Shown here piece by piece: positions 1-9,675 of a DNA stretch of 64,000 nt (position 1 is the stretch's first letter; every line of letters begins with the position of its first letter). The stretch is from Microglena sp. YARC. Taxonomy: Eukaryota > Chlorophyta > Chlorophyceae > Chlamydomonadales > Chlamydomonadaceae. Both the position numbers and the translations under genes were made by a program. The stretch spans positions 32,257,579 through 32,321,578 of the forward strand of contig CM039463.1 in assembly GCA_022414725.1 (NCBI GenBank), written 5' to 3'. Below the pieces are notes generated by a model that saw nothing but the letters and a program-made list of their open reading frames with translations, made no database searches and had not been told where the DNA came from.

Positions 1-1973
1 CTTGCTGGGGCACGGGCCCCAAGTGCAATCCAGACGTCTCTTGAGGGAACCGGAACCCTGAGAACCAGATCCCTGCCCACGCTGAAATGCAGCATTGGCA
101 GGAACCTGGGGAGCGTCCCGGGACCAACCAGGATGCCTGGAGTCGGACTTGGGGAGAGCTATGTTCAAGATGTCAAGAGATCTATATTCCTCAAGACAAG
201 ACCAGTACCCAACAGGCTGTTTGTTAGCTAACAACGTACCATACTTGATCCGCAGCGACTCAAAGCGGATCAGACGGATACCCTGAACTATAGTTTCCAT
301 GGCGTGACGTTGAGTCACCGGATGCCCAGCACTGCGGAGGTCAGTGCAGAGACCGCGAACCTTGCGAAAGAAGTCATCTACGCGGTCAGAAGGGCCCATG
401 TGTGCACCAAGAAGCTCGGCGCGCATGAGAGGGACTCTAGAGGCAAGGGCATCGGACTGCCTCTTCTGGATATCAAGAAAGATATCCCGAGGTTTGGCAA
501 AGTCCTGGTATACCTGGACCATATCATCCTCCATGTTCGCGAGCATCATGGTTAAGCACATGAACTCCTGACGGTCCAGGGGCAGGGCACTGAAACCCAA
601 CAGTGCAGGATCCACCCGAGACTCACCATGAGAGGCCGAAGATCCAGCAGCAGGAGCAGGGGTCAGAGGAGCCAAAGACTTACGAATATCAAAAAAATAC
701 TCAGCAGCAAGACCAGCGTCATAAGCGCGCTGGTCATCTAAGGTCCTAATCTCAGGCAGGGACCTCGCAACACTCACCACCAACTCGAAATCAGGGTTAA
801 CCGGACAAAAAGGGATGGGGACTTTCACAAACTGGTAACCTAGCCTTTCATGATCCCTACGCCCCACGCCACCAAAGGAGACACCATTATCAGGGGGATA
901 TCTGATCCCGGAAGTGACTGGACCAAGAAAGGACCGACACTGGGAACCCAGCTCAGAGAATGCCATCACTCGGCGATGTTTCAGCTTTACACTCGCATTA
1001 GCCATAGTAGCTTGCATGTCCATCCGACCGTACAGAGTGCGGTTCATGGACTCACCATCACGTCGAGCTTGGTTGATCAGACGGAAGTGCTTCAGCTGCA
1101 GATTCGGAGGAGGTCCTCCAGTGAGCAGATGCTCCCAAGACTCGCATGACAGCAAAGGCGAAGCAGGAGGAGGGCCAGGGGCAGGAGGAAGCTCCACCGG
1201 CGGAGGCGGAGGGGGCTCCTGCGAGGGACCAGCAGCAGATGTGCGGGCAGAAGCAGCAGCAGCTTCACGAGCACGAGTATGGTAGCCAGGGAGGCCACGC
1301 TCCATGGGAACAGATGCAGAGGTAAAAGAAGCGGAGCTCCTCATCAAAGTCGGCTTGGCCACATCCGGGTGAACCAGTGGAGGAGGCACAAGCGGAGGCG
1401 CAGACGAAGGCTCGGGCTCAAACTCAGGCGACGACACAGGCGGAGGCGCATACTGAGGAGCATGCTCATAAACCGGCGAAACTGTAGAAGTCTCAAATAC
1501 TCGAGTAGCAGCAGCCGACGGAGTCACTCCACCGAAGTCAGCACTCGTAGCACTCTTCAAGTCATCATCATCATCAGTACCCTCAGAAAAGTCATCATCC
1601 TCGCTGAAGCGGGCAGTAGGAGGCTTCGGCTCTGTTGTGTACCGAATGATCTGTGTCTGTACACAACACAGATTCATCAGAACATCCTCAACCGCAGGGG
1701 AGAGGCGTTGAACAATACGAGAAGGGACCGTAAAGTTGGAGGATTGATCGGGGGGGGGGGTACTTCCACGATGGCGGAAGGATCCTCCTCTCCGGCAGCA
1801 GAGGCCGCTGGCGCGCAATCATCTAGCCCATCTGAAGGAACCTTGTCCTTCGCAGGTAAGACAAAGTCGCAGCCATTGCTAACAATGACGCTGCGCATCC
1901 CGCGCGTCCATGGAACACCATTTTTATCGGTGAGTTTCACGAAACCGGCAGGAGGCCCTCGCGGAAGTAGCAT
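1..1973 (-). CDS. Gag-like protein of a Ty1/copia-type retrotransposon, 5' part, one frameshift
   Basis: Reading starts at ATG 1973-1971 and stays open to the left edge, so the C-terminus and any Pol lie outside the window. The first 70 or so codons (LLPRGPPAGFVKLTD...) run into a C11 homopolymer (G run 1750-1760 on the plus strand); after a one-base shift the frame continues as SNFTVPSRIVQRLSPAVEDV without a stop to base 1. Next come an acidic DDDD stretch and a Pro-rich linker. The C-terminal third looks like a copia-type capsid region: hydrophobic helices, then VDDFFRKVRGLCTDLRSAGH and GIRLIRFESLRIKYG. The last residues are basic with spaced cysteines (KRRLDCTWGPCPSK), possibly the start of a zinc knuckle. 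Gag would form the particle that packages element RNA. The family is inferred from pattern only; no LTR or primer-binding site was found. The homopolymer shift may be a sequencing error. Confidence 0.6.
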
Positions 1974-2284
1974 TTAAAGAGCAGTGGTAGTAAATGAAGG
2001 ACCGTATAACCTATCAGCTTGTATGCGCTCCGTAGAGTAGACAGAGATTAAAGCAGCGGAACAGACGCACCAATCTATACACGGAGACGAGAATAACGTT
2101 ACAAGCACTGGAGACCCATCAAGGGGCACCAGCGGTCAAGGGGCGGCAGCCTGTAACCTGAGTCTACAACCTAAGCCAAGAATCTTAAGCCGGGAGCCGG
2201 CAAGACAGCACGCGTCAGTAGAACCGGTAAACCGGCAAACTGTCACTACGGGAAGCTGGCACAGTACTGGCAGAGCCGATAGTT
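1974..2284. other. Spacer between Gag-like ORF and upstream ORFs
   Basis: No gene seen. This would be the leader of the Gag-like ORF on the minus strand. I looked for a TG...CA LTR end and a tRNA-Met-type primer-binding site and found neither. Confidence 0.4.
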
Positions 2285-2845
2285 CTAAGGAAGTACATAT
2301 GTAGTCACCAAGTCATAAAACGCGTGAGAGCACCGCAATTCATGCTGATAGTAGTGGAGGATAAACCTTGAGCAGCTGGGAGGAAGCCGAGATAGAATTT
2401 GCTGTTTAGTGCTGCCAGGCATAATTCCTGCAGAGTAATTCTCAGATGTGTCTTCAGTTGTTGGTGTAGTAGGGGGAGGATGAGATGGAGTATATGTTTG
2501 TGAGTTCCTGTGGCCAGTGAGAGAGCCTAAGTGAGATTTCCTGTTAGCCAGGTAATAGTTGACTAAAGGGATTGTGTAGTTACCGGTTAGTTTGTTGAAA
2601 TAGCAACGTTCTAGATCCCACTCATGTTGAGTGTAGTTAGTGACGTGTGTGTTGAGGTTTATGGAGAACTGTAGGACCTCTTTGTAGTCCAGGGCCTTGT
2701 ATCCGAGGTAGGCGTTAATAGAATGAACTTGACAGTGACAGTCTATTTGGGGTTCCCAATAGCTAGAGCTGTTTACAGGAGTGGAACGAAGTCTGGAAGT
2801 AGGTCTACCTCCCCTAGGAGCTGTATCCCAGGTAGGGTGAGTCAA
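2285..2845 (-). CDS. Hypothetical protein, 186 aa, rich in N-glycosylation sequons
   Basis: Not recognised. The ORF opens inside the end of the preceding ORF (32-nt overlap) and lies one base downstream in phase, so it could be a separate protein or the continuation of the upstream one through a frameshift. It contains several N-X-S/T sequons (NSS, NYT twice, NYS), cysteines near the N-terminus (CHCQ) and a Thr/Pro linker (PPPTTPTTED) near residue 125. No clear membrane segment. The sequons together with the membrane ORF before it could suggest a secreted or glycoprotein-like product, but this is inference. Confidence 0.35.
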   Translation of the reverse strand: MTHPTWDTAPRGGRPTSRLRSTPVNSSSYWEPQIDCHCQVHSINAYLGYKALDYKEVLQFSINLNTHVTNYTQHEWDLERCYFNKLTGNYTIPLVNYYLANRKSHLGSLTGHRNSQTYTPSHPPPTTPTTEDTSENYSAGIMPGSTKQQILSRLPPSCSRFILHYYQHELRCSHAFYDLVTTYVLP

Positions 2846-3446
2846 AGTTATAAAGGTGAGTACAGGATTTCCTATTAGATTCGCAGCTAGAATTCTGCTT
2901 TGCAGAGGAATTAAGAAGAAGGAAGCTGTTCACGGTTGACTTATCAATAGTGGGTGTACTCTGTACTGTTGTCAATAGCTTGGTACACCCTATGATCCAA
3001 CAAGTAGCCAGAAGGAGAGGAACAATCAGAAGAGTGCTATAAAAGTCTATGACTAAGAAGCAGGGGATCATTATGGGTGCACATAAAATCCCTATGGCTT
3101 CTTCCAGACCGTCTTCTTGGTCACCTCCTTCCACTGGTTGTTGGGAGCTGGCTGTCTCCTGGGCTGGCTGGGTCCAGCTGCTGGGGCAGGGGTGGCTGCC
3201 AGTGAAATTAAAAGTATAGTTATGTAGCTGCTGGCTGTCAAAACGGGAACTGCAGGGGGAGAAATTTTTAGAGTGGTTTACCTGAAGGGGGGTGTAAGTC
3301 TGGAGCAGTTCCATCCAGGTGGTAGGTCCTACCGGGTTAGGAGCAAGTCCAATCCCTGGGTGGAGAGCAAGGTCAAGCTCAGCGTTAGCCGTGGCCATGG
3401 GCAGGCAATCCATAGGGCTTGGCTTTGGCCAGGGAGGAGAGGGCAT
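2814..3446 (-). CDS. Hypothetical membrane protein, 210 aa
   Basis: Not recognised. It overlaps the 3' end of the 732-aa ORF by 62 nt in the +1 frame and the next ORF by 32 nt. Residues about 118-155 form a long hydrophobic stretch (IGILCAPIMIPCFLVIDFYS, followed by STLLIVPLLLATCWIIGC), enough for one or two membrane segments. Sequons NHS, NYT and NFT precede it, and further NSS sites follow. A Gln/Glu/Asp-rich segment (QQPVEGGDQEDGLEEA) sits just before the membrane region. The compact overlapping arrangement resembles a virus or retroelement rather than a cellular gene. Confidence 0.35.
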   Translation of the reverse strand: MPSPPWPKPSPMDCLPMATANAELDLALHPGIGLAPNPVGPTTWMELLQTYTPLQVNHSKNFSPCSSRFDSQQLHNYTFNFTGSHPCPSSWTQPAQETASSQQPVEGGDQEDGLEEAIGILCAPIMIPCFLVIDFYSTLLIVPLLLATCWIIGCTKLLTTVQSTPTIDKSTVNSFLLLNSSAKQNSSCESNRKSCTHLYNFDSPYLGYSS

Positions 3447-5583
3447 GGAAGTACATAGTCACATTCTGCCCATAGGAGGAGATGTCGAGGCGTTTCTGAA
3501 TCTCCTTCCAGCTGGCCAGGTCAACACCAAAAATGGTAGGGTCAAGGGGGACAACCTTGCCAGTGCTGTCCTGGCCAATCTCCCTTGCAATGATGTAGCC
3601 AGCCAGGGCTACCCAATCTGGGAGGTTTTCCTTCTTGGTAGGGTCTAGGTCAGGCATGAAGCCAGGACGGAAGTAGAACTGGATGCCGTTGACTTTGACT
3701 TGGCCTTTGCAGCAGATAAATGCTGTGAGGACATGTAATCTGCTGGACAGGAGGATGCGGATGCCCCTCTTGATAGCCAATTGGACTTCGTAGTTCGAGA
3801 GCAGTCTCAGAGGGATGAGCTCCCTGGTGTACAGTGAGAGCTCTGGGGCAATAGCCTGATCCCTGGTTTCAGCATTCCAAAAGGAGAGGGAGAAGTGGTC
3901 AAGGTTGTCAACCGTGGAGTCACAGCACTGCTTGTTGTCCATGAGGCCAATGGTTGCCTTGCACAGCCGATTCACCTCCGTGGTGAAGTCCAGCATGGAT
4001 CTGAGGGCAGTGTTGGCCTTAGTCTTAAGAATCAAGGAGGAGTTGCAGACATCAGGAGGAATCTTGGAGTGAGTGAAATAGGCAGAGAAGTGCATGTTGG
4101 AGATGAAGAGGGGAAGTAAGGATTCAAAGTGATCCTTGTCCTCTTGAGTTGCAAAGTGCAACTCTTCAGTAACCCTGCCGTCTCTCCCATTCTTCAAGTA
4201 TCTGAAGTTGAGAAGCCTAAGGGCCGACACTTGGTCCTCACATTCCTCAAACTCTGCAGCCATGCGCAGGATGTTCTCCAACTTGGGAAACCATGCTGGC
4301 TTCTCAGGCTGGGACCTCCAGCTGGTGGTAAGGTAGTGATTCTGCTGCTCCATGATCCAAGCAACTGAAGTGAAGTCAGTTTCTTCAGGAAAGGGTTGGT
4401 ATGGGAGTAGATGGGGGTCCATTTGAAGCTCAGTCCTCTGCCTTTTAAAGCCATCGGACTGATCTTCATGGTCAGTCATAGTGGAGTCGCTGCCTTCTGC
4501 TGCGGAATTGGGGAAGATGTAGGGGATCTCCCTCAGGTTTGAGTTAGCAGTATCCAGCCCGTCCTGGGCACTGGATCTCCCTGTTTGGCTGCTGCCAGAG
4601 GGGTTAGCTGCACAGATCCTGGTACCACCGATGGTAGACAGGATGGTTGGTCCAACCAGCATGGAGATAGCACATTGCCGGTTGTGCCAGTTGATCCTAG
4701 ATGAAGGATCTGAGGGGAGGTGAGGGTGGAGGAGAGAGTCCTCCTCACTGCAGAAGTGCGTCTTGCAGTTCAAGATGTGTTGGTTGGTTACCCGTGGAGT
4801 GGTGATCCTGGGAACCCCCTTCTCCAGCTTGTTGGCTGTAGAGAGGACTGCAAAGTTGGTCAAGTCCTCCATGATAGCCAGGCCAGCCAGGGACAGCCTG
4901 TCGTTGTCAGCAAACAGCTTGACTGACCAAATTGGTGGCTTTCCAGGCAGGGAGGTGTTAGTAACTTGGTCCTTAGTTACTCCACTTTTGAAGAGACCGT
5001 CCTGGGGTCTGTTCGCGATGATCTCGCGCATGATCCGGACCACCGCAGCTGCGTCAGTGCACGGGTGTGCGCCGGCAGGAAAGGTCAGAGATTGGGGCGT
5101 AGAGAGGGGACCTCCAGCAAGGATGCTAGGGTCGCGTCCATAGATGCCACTAAGTGTTAGCTCGTAGAACTCCTCATTGTCGGTGGTGTTGTGCACCGGG
5201 AGGATCTTGAATTTGGAGAGCGTGTCAGCGAAAGGATCAAGATGCTGGAAGGTTGACTCTCCAAGGGGGGACGGAGGTTGGGGGGAGGACTTGAGTCTCC
5301 CAGCGATTAGCTGGATGTCCCTCGCTTTCTTGATGTATTTAGGACGGTAGGGAGGAGTGGACATCGGCTTCCCTTCGCTGTTGTAGATCTCTTCACCCTT
5401 GGAACGGATGGTGAAGCGATTGGCGATAAGGGCTGCAGGGGGGTTCGAAATTGCGGTAGTTTTGCAGAAGATGAGAGAAGAGTTGTAGGACACAGTTGTC
5501 CAGGGTTGATTGTAAAGTTGGTTGTGAGCATAAGGACTTGCAACTTCGTCATTGATTAATGTTGTCGAGGACGACAATGCCAT
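3385..5583 (-). CDS. Large hypothetical protein, 732 aa, possibly element-encoded
   Basis: Longest non-repetitive ORF on the left. The frame is open from about 5729, but the first in-frame ATG is at 5583-5581, chosen here; an upstream exon is possible. An early repeat of GASPDVPL comes from a 69-bp DNA duplication and lies mostly upstream of this ATG. A basic patch GFKRQRTE near the middle could be a nuclear localisation signal. Near the C-terminus, FRPGFMPDLDP followed by LPDWVALAGYIIARE recalls the RNA-binding ORF1 proteins of plant and algal LINEs (DUF4283 type); that is a weak impression. No catalytic motif was seen. It ends in TAA, where the membrane ORF already overlaps it. Its orientation matches the Gag-like ORF. 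Confidence 0.5.
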   Translation of the reverse strand: MALSSSTTLINDEVASPYAHNQLYNQPWTTVSYNSSLIFCKTTAISNPPAALIANRFTIRSKGEEIYNSEGKPMSTPPYRPKYIKKARDIQLIAGRLKSSPQPPSPLGESTFQHLDPFADTLSKFKILPVHNTTDNEEFYELTLSGIYGRDPSILAGGPLSTPQSLTFPAGAHPCTDAAAVVRIMREIIANRPQDGLFKSGVTKDQVTNTSLPGKPPIWSVKLFADNDRLSLAGLAIMEDLTNFAVLSTANKLEKGVPRITTPRVTNQHILNCKTHFCSEEDSLLHPHLPSDPSSRINWHNRQCAISMLVGPTILSTIGGTRICAANPSGSSQTGRSSAQDGLDTANSNLREIPYIFPNSAAEGSDSTMTDHEDQSDGFKRQRTELQMDPHLLPYQPFPEETDFTSVAWIMEQQNHYLTTSWRSQPEKPAWFPKLENILRMAAEFEECEDQVSALRLLNFRYLKNGRDGRVTEELHFATQEDKDHFESLLPLFISNMHFSAYFTHSKIPPDVCNSSLILKTKANTALRSMLDFTTEVNRLCKATIGLMDNKQCCDSTVDNLDHFSLSFWNAETRDQAIAPELSLYTRELIPLRLLSNYEVQLAIKRGIRILLSSRLHVLTAFICCKGQVKVNGIQFYFRPGFMPDLDPTKKENLPDWVALAGYIIAREIGQDSTGKVVPLDPTIFGVDLASWKEIQKRLDISSYGQNVTMYFHALSSLAKAKPYGLPAHGHG

Positions 5584-5702
5584 GAGGGGCACATCGGGAC
5601 TTGCACCCACGCCATGGGAGGCTGTATTAATCGTCAGAGACGATGATGCCACGAGGGGCACATCGGGACTTGCACCCACGCCATGAGAGGCTGTATTAAT
5701 GT
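5577..5702. repeat. 69-bp tandem duplication
   Basis: Two near-identical 69-bp copies (shared GGGGCACATCGGGACTTGCA) lie in frame at the 5' end of the minus-strand ORF, adding 23 residues. Confidence 0.8.
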
Positions 5703-5880
5703 CTGTTTCTGAACGGTTTCCCGCATCTCATTCTAAAGTCCTTCCATCGACTTCAATGTTTGATGCGACTCTTTTTTAATCGAGTCGAACGATTTGTCCA
5801 GCGTGGGTTTAAGCTTTGTAGCGTACCACACCGTTTGTTGTGCTGGTTTATGGTGCTCCTTGCTTATGGATTGGATTGTT

Positions 5881-5927
5881 ACGTGGGTTTTCAGCCAACT
5901 CTGGGTTGCTCACCGTCTCCCAATTCC
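5881..5927 (+). repeat. Dispersed repeat family A, partial copy
   Basis: Contains TTCAGCCAACTCTGGGTTGC followed by TCACCGTCT, the core of a family found about twelve times in the window. Confidence 0.6.
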
Positions 5928-5943
5928 AAGCCCCCCACCCACC

Positions 5944-6536
5944 CATTTCGTAATTACATTACATTACATGTTAAAGTCTACTTGACACCGCGAGGGTGTA
6001 TGAGACTCTGTGCTTTAAACAAAAAGAAAAAGCACCCACAAAGAAAAAAAAACATTACATCAGGTGTGTGTCGAGGACAAACAAACCAAACTCCCAACCA
6101 CCGTTTTGGTGGCGTAGGTATTAAACCCCCTAGAGCAGGACCCAGATCTCAACCACTTACAGTGGCGGAGGTAAGAAGCTAACAAATGAGAAGTCACAAG
6201 AAGAAAAAAAGGGATAATAAATTACGGAGCCACTAAGCAGTCCAGGGCTTCCTGTCTTGCTCTTCTACAAGTAGAAAGATAGTCGGCTAGGTTGCTCCAA
6301 AAAGTCTTAGTGCCATTTCCATTCATGAAGGTTCTGAATGTGGAATCGCAGAATTCCACATTCCCTACGGTTAAGTCGGTATCCTCATGGACATGCCTAT
6401 AAATATCTGTAAACAGCTTCTGGTAGCGGAGGCGAATATCATTATAAAAAGGGCACTCAAACATATGCATTTCATCCTCAGGTTTTTGGAACCCACAGTC
6501 CCACACATTTGACAGTGTCTCATTGAACGAGGGTTA
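5944..6536 (-). mobile_element. LINE (non-LTR retrotransposon), 5'-truncated copy 1
   Basis: Reading the minus strand, this is the last ~590 bp of the element also present at 59.4-61.4 kb, to which it is nearly identical. It ends 3' in an ATGTA-type short tandem tail (ACATTACATTACAT at 5957-5970 on plus). The coding part (6222-6536) gives the C-terminal zinc-binding region: MRHCQMCG in one frame, then PEDEMHMFECPFYN in the next, i.e. a C-x2-C...H-x3-C motif broken by a one-base shift, followed by about 85 residues to a stop at 6222. Homology to the other copy ends near 6533, which is the usual 5' truncation from incomplete reverse transcription. Confidence 0.8.
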
Positions 6537-7433
6537 ATAAAAGAACACACAGCTGAAACAGCACCTTCGATCATTTGTTGAATCCGGCTAAATCAGGGGC
6601 CCCTTGGCTAAATAAACATTTCGAGGGTCGAGGTTAGTACCCATCAGAATCAACCTCAGTACTTCAGAAGTACTGCCTCCCTGCCAGTAAGTTTTATTTT
6701 CCGTATCGGAATCTTGTTCCACACTTGCACTTATGCTCATGTGAGTTTTATTTGAAACGATTTTTGCTTCTGACACTACGACTCAGTTTGCGGCAAGAAT
6801 GCCATAGAGCAAGTCCAGATCGCTACCTTGTTGATCGGTTGTCAAATCCCGCGAATATTGGTTAGAACAATAATTCCCTACTACGGAAATGCATGATCTA
6901 GTTTGCTCAGTTGCCGAGAGGCAAATAACTAGCGACAGTTTTGATTGGGGGCTCCACGAAATAGATGGGATTGAGCCTGGTTTGCCTAACAGGCTTGGCA
7001 ACAGAGAGGAGGATCAAGCCCCAAGTGGGCAATGTGCACGGCCGGCGAAAAAACATACCAAGCAAAAAGATGTTGCCACGAGTGCCAATGATCAAGATTC
7101 AGGGGCAACAGAAATTCATCGACGGACTGACAGGAAGAGGACGAGCTCCTGGAAGGTCCTAACTGGTGGCATCAGATCACCCACTCTCAAGGGGTTGCAT
7201 GCTGTCAGAATGGTGCGCTGGCTGCTTGGATCATTTCTTGCATTGAAAGAGACTATTAGTCTCATCAACCACCTTCCCAACATAATGATGTGATGAGAAT
7301 CGTAAAAATAAATTATCTCTGTAGCACTAACTTAAGGCCTCCATCTTAAAACACTATGTTGGGGCCCAGTTCATCAGTGCTTGTTTTCGCTTTAGCCCCT
7401 CCTGATATTGAGGCTGAGCAAGTCTCTTCAGCA
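6537..7433. other. No secure gene; one weak ORF
   Basis: A 134-codon plus-strand ORF (6889-7293, ATG start) is the only sizeable frame. It has no recognisable domain and uneven composition, and it is followed by AATAAA at 7308. I regard it as possible but unproven. Confidence 0.25.
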
Positions 7434-7466
7434 TATTTGGCTACCCCTGGACTGTTAAATACATAC
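7434..7466 (-). repeat. Dispersed repeat family B, short copy
   Basis: The minus strand reads AACAGTCCAGGGGTAGCCAA, the conserved start of a ~50-bp repeat seen six times in the window. Confidence 0.55.
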
Positions 7467-7825
7467 CTGGTACATGGGGGATGGGTACCTGCTGAAGACT
7501 GGCTTTTAAGTCAAGATCAATTGTCTATACAGCATTTGCCGACAAAATATGAACTATAATTGCAGAAGTGGTCAGAATAAAGAAGTGGACTGTAATTGTG
7601 TAAGTGGTTAGAACAGATAAATTGTTACCCCCTCACTACCCCTGTCTCGTCAGTCGAACCCAATATAATAACATAGTGAACTGTAGTTAACTTTAATTTA
7701 TCAGTACCAGTAGTAGTTGATCGCAGGTCCTCGTCGTATCCTTAGGATTTCCTGGGGACCAGATCCGGCCTTGCTTGTTGATAGCTACTCCAGATAGGCT
7801 AGAATTGATTATTAGAGGATAAGCA
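7467..7825. other. No gene seen
   Basis: AT-rich unique sequence without a convincing ORF or RNA gene. Confidence 0.4.
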
Positions 7826-7872
7826 AGTCCCGTCACCTGAATTGGCCACCCCCTGGACTGCAACAAACAAAC
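7826..7872 (-). repeat. Dispersed repeat family B copy
   Basis: The minus strand reads GTTGCAGTCCAGGGGGTGGC, then an A-box-like stretch, ending GACGGGACTTG. Confidence 0.55.
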
Positions 7873-7962
7873 AGCCAAACATAGTTGAACATACCCTACG
7901 CATCATATCTCATCCCCCAAGGTCCCATGTCTAATCCGCATATTTGGCTCCCTGGTTCCGTG

Positions 7963-8042
7963 GGTATCGCTCGTGGGGACCTGGCATTGGAAGACAGTGG
8001 GCAGCTCAGAGGACGCTGAAAACCCACAATCCAATCCAATTC
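7963..8042 (-). repeat. Dispersed repeat family A copy
   Basis: GAAGACAGTGGGCAGCTCAG followed by GCTGAAAACCCACAATCCAA matches the family A core in reverse orientation. It lies just upstream of the CAG-containing coding segment. Confidence 0.55.
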
Positions 8043-8065
8043 AAGGTCCCCTACAAAACAGATAA

Positions 8066-8707
8066 GCTTCTATCAATGAACAACCATCGCATGCAGGGCT
8101 CCCAGCGTCCCCGAAAGAAATCATACCTAAGGTCAACACCAAGAGAAGCAGTGGTTGTGCAGCAGCAGCAACAGCAGCAGCAGCAGCAGGAGAAGCAGCA
8201 ACAAGAGCTGCAACAACAGAAACAACAACAACAGCAGGAGAGACGTCAACAAGAGCTGCAGCAACAGCAGCAGCAACAAGAGCAGCAGCAGCAGCAGCAG
8301 CAGCAACAAGAGCTGCAACAGCAGCAACAACAGGAGCTGCGGCAACAGCAGTGCCTGCGGCAGCACCTGCTGTGGGCTGCCCAAGCCAAGAGCAGAAACG
8401 CCAAGCGCTGTCCACAGCCATGCAACGGAGGTGGAAATCCCTTCTTGAACCTATCATTGCGAGTGGATGTAATCTTAGAGATACCCAAAGCTACATGGTA
8501 GCTCTTCGTCAGGCCTTGACCAACTTTGCTAGAAACATACTACAGTATGGCTGTGTTGCAAGCATGGGACCTTCTGAGCTGGTGGAAACCCTAAACCAAA
8601 CATTCAAGGCAACTGATCCCCTCTCTGAGTTTGTCAAGGGCAAGCTCTCGCCTGTGCTACTCGGTGGAAATGTTGATGAGCTGCTTGTCAGTAGCTTAAG
8701 ACCTTGA
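8066..8707 (+). CDS. Hypothetical protein segment with Ala/Thr-rich linker (CAG tract)
   Basis: I chose this frame (codons beginning at 8066) because the sequence on both sides of the CAG tract looks coding only here: HAGLPASPKEIIPKVNTKRS before the tract and EQKRQALSTAMQRRWKSLLE followed by an amphipathic helical region after it, to TGA at 8705-8707. In this frame the tract encodes Ala, Thr and Arg; the alternative frame would give poly-Gln but meets a stop at 8501 with poor flanking composition. There is no in-frame ATG before the tract (stop at 8063), so the 5' exon is missing or lies upstream. The C-terminal ~100 residues are Leu-rich and soluble, with no family recognised. Expression is unproven. 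Confidence 0.45.
   Translation, partial: ASINEQPSHAGLPASPKEIIPKVNTKRSSGCAAAATAAAAAGEAATRAATTETTTTAGETSTRAAATAAATRAAAAAAAATRAATAATTGAAATAVPAAAPAVGCPSQEQKRQALSTAMQRRWKSLLEPIIASGCNLRDTQSYMVALRQALTNFARNILQYGCVASMGPSELVETLNQTFKATDPLSEFVKGKLSPVLLGGNVDELLVSSLRP
8158..8357. repeat. CAG/CAA trinucleotide tract
   Basis: About 200 bp of CAG and CAA triplets with scattered GAG, GCT and CGT interruptions. Interrupted tracts of this kind are usually more stable than pure ones. Confidence 0.9.
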
Positions 8708-8749
8708 GTTGATGCCAGAAGTGTTGGTCAGGGGTTTTCATAAGGGAAA

Positions 8750-9254
8750 TAACCAGTGTTTTTATTTAGCTCCATGGCGCTCCTAGTAGCTATTGGGGTG
8801 CTTCTAGCAGCTTTCAGGGCCCCAACAGGCAAAAAAGCAAATACTATAACGGAGCCAGGGTACCACATTTTGTCAAATTGGTCAGTGCTTAAAGCGCACA
8901 AACGTCAAATTGGTCAGCACTTTGTAGTGCAAAAAGCGCAAAAACTGCGCGCTGCGCCCACAGGGGGTTAAAAAAACTGCGCGAAATGCGCAGTGGGGCT
9001 CCAAAAGCATGCGCTAAATCGCACTGCCGCGTGCGCTTTGTAGTACCCTGATCGTAGCACCCCCAAAACACTAAGGCACATAATTTAGCACTTGTGCTAC
9101 CATATACCGTATACAGCACCTTCAAGAAAACCATGGTATTGGTCCACAGTTCAATGAGGCTGGTTACAATATCCTGGTGCCTTACTGGACTCTAAACGTT
9201 CCGCAGCTTTACACAAAATGATTTGTTCGCGTTTACATTTCCCTGTCCACGTTT
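8750..9254. other. Non-coding, with short direct repeats
   Basis: No gene seen. GTCAAATTGGTCAG occurs at about 8875 and 8906, and runs of GCGC-rich hexamers (AAAAAGCGCAAAAACTGCGC) form small inverted repeats. Confidence 0.4.
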
Positions 9255-9326
9255 TGATTTTCCGGAAGACGGCGAGCAGCCAAATTGCTGGCTGAAGGTA
9301 TGTAACTAAGTTCAAGTTTAAACTGT
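9255..9326 (-). repeat. Dispersed repeat family A copy
   Basis: GCGAGCAGCCAAATTGCTGG followed by CTGAAGGTATGTAACTAAGT is the reverse complement of the family core. Confidence 0.75.
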
Positions 9327-9675
9327 CCAACCCCGCCTGGTGTACTCCCTGGTTTTCGTGGGTAGTGCACAGGGGACTTGAAAGAAGAACCATGTACCGG
9401 TAATATCGAAGTTCCGAGGTGCGTTTGGGGGAACTTCAAGAAGCCAAAGGAGAGATAGGATCAAGTGCATTTTGATAATAAAAGTTTAAATGTTGATGTT
9501 ATTGCCAATGACGACGAGAAGCTGGAGGCATGTACCACACCCAAATTCATGTTATAAAAACAAGTTAGGGGACGTAGCCGAGGGACAGCCGAGGGACAGG
9601 CTAAATTGTAACAAGCGAGTCCACATAGCAGAGGGATCGAGAATAATTGTAGTTCAACATCATAGCAAGTATCTG
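9327..9675. other. No gene seen
   Basis: Unique sequence without a convincing ORF. Confidence 0.35.

Noticed and set aside
1279..1977. Plus-strand ORF of 232 codons rich in Arg
   Set aside because: It is the antisense of the Gag-like frame; its Arg/Ser composition mirrors the Pro/Ala/Glu-rich sense strand.
5760..6182. Plus-strand 140-codon ORF
   Set aside because: Runs through a repeat copy and the LINE 3' tail in antisense; the same peptide recurs at 59.5 kb only because the LINE does.
7944..8501. Poly-glutamine protein in the CAG tract
   Set aside because: The flanking sequence looks coding in another frame and this one stops shortly after the tract; kept only as an alternative.
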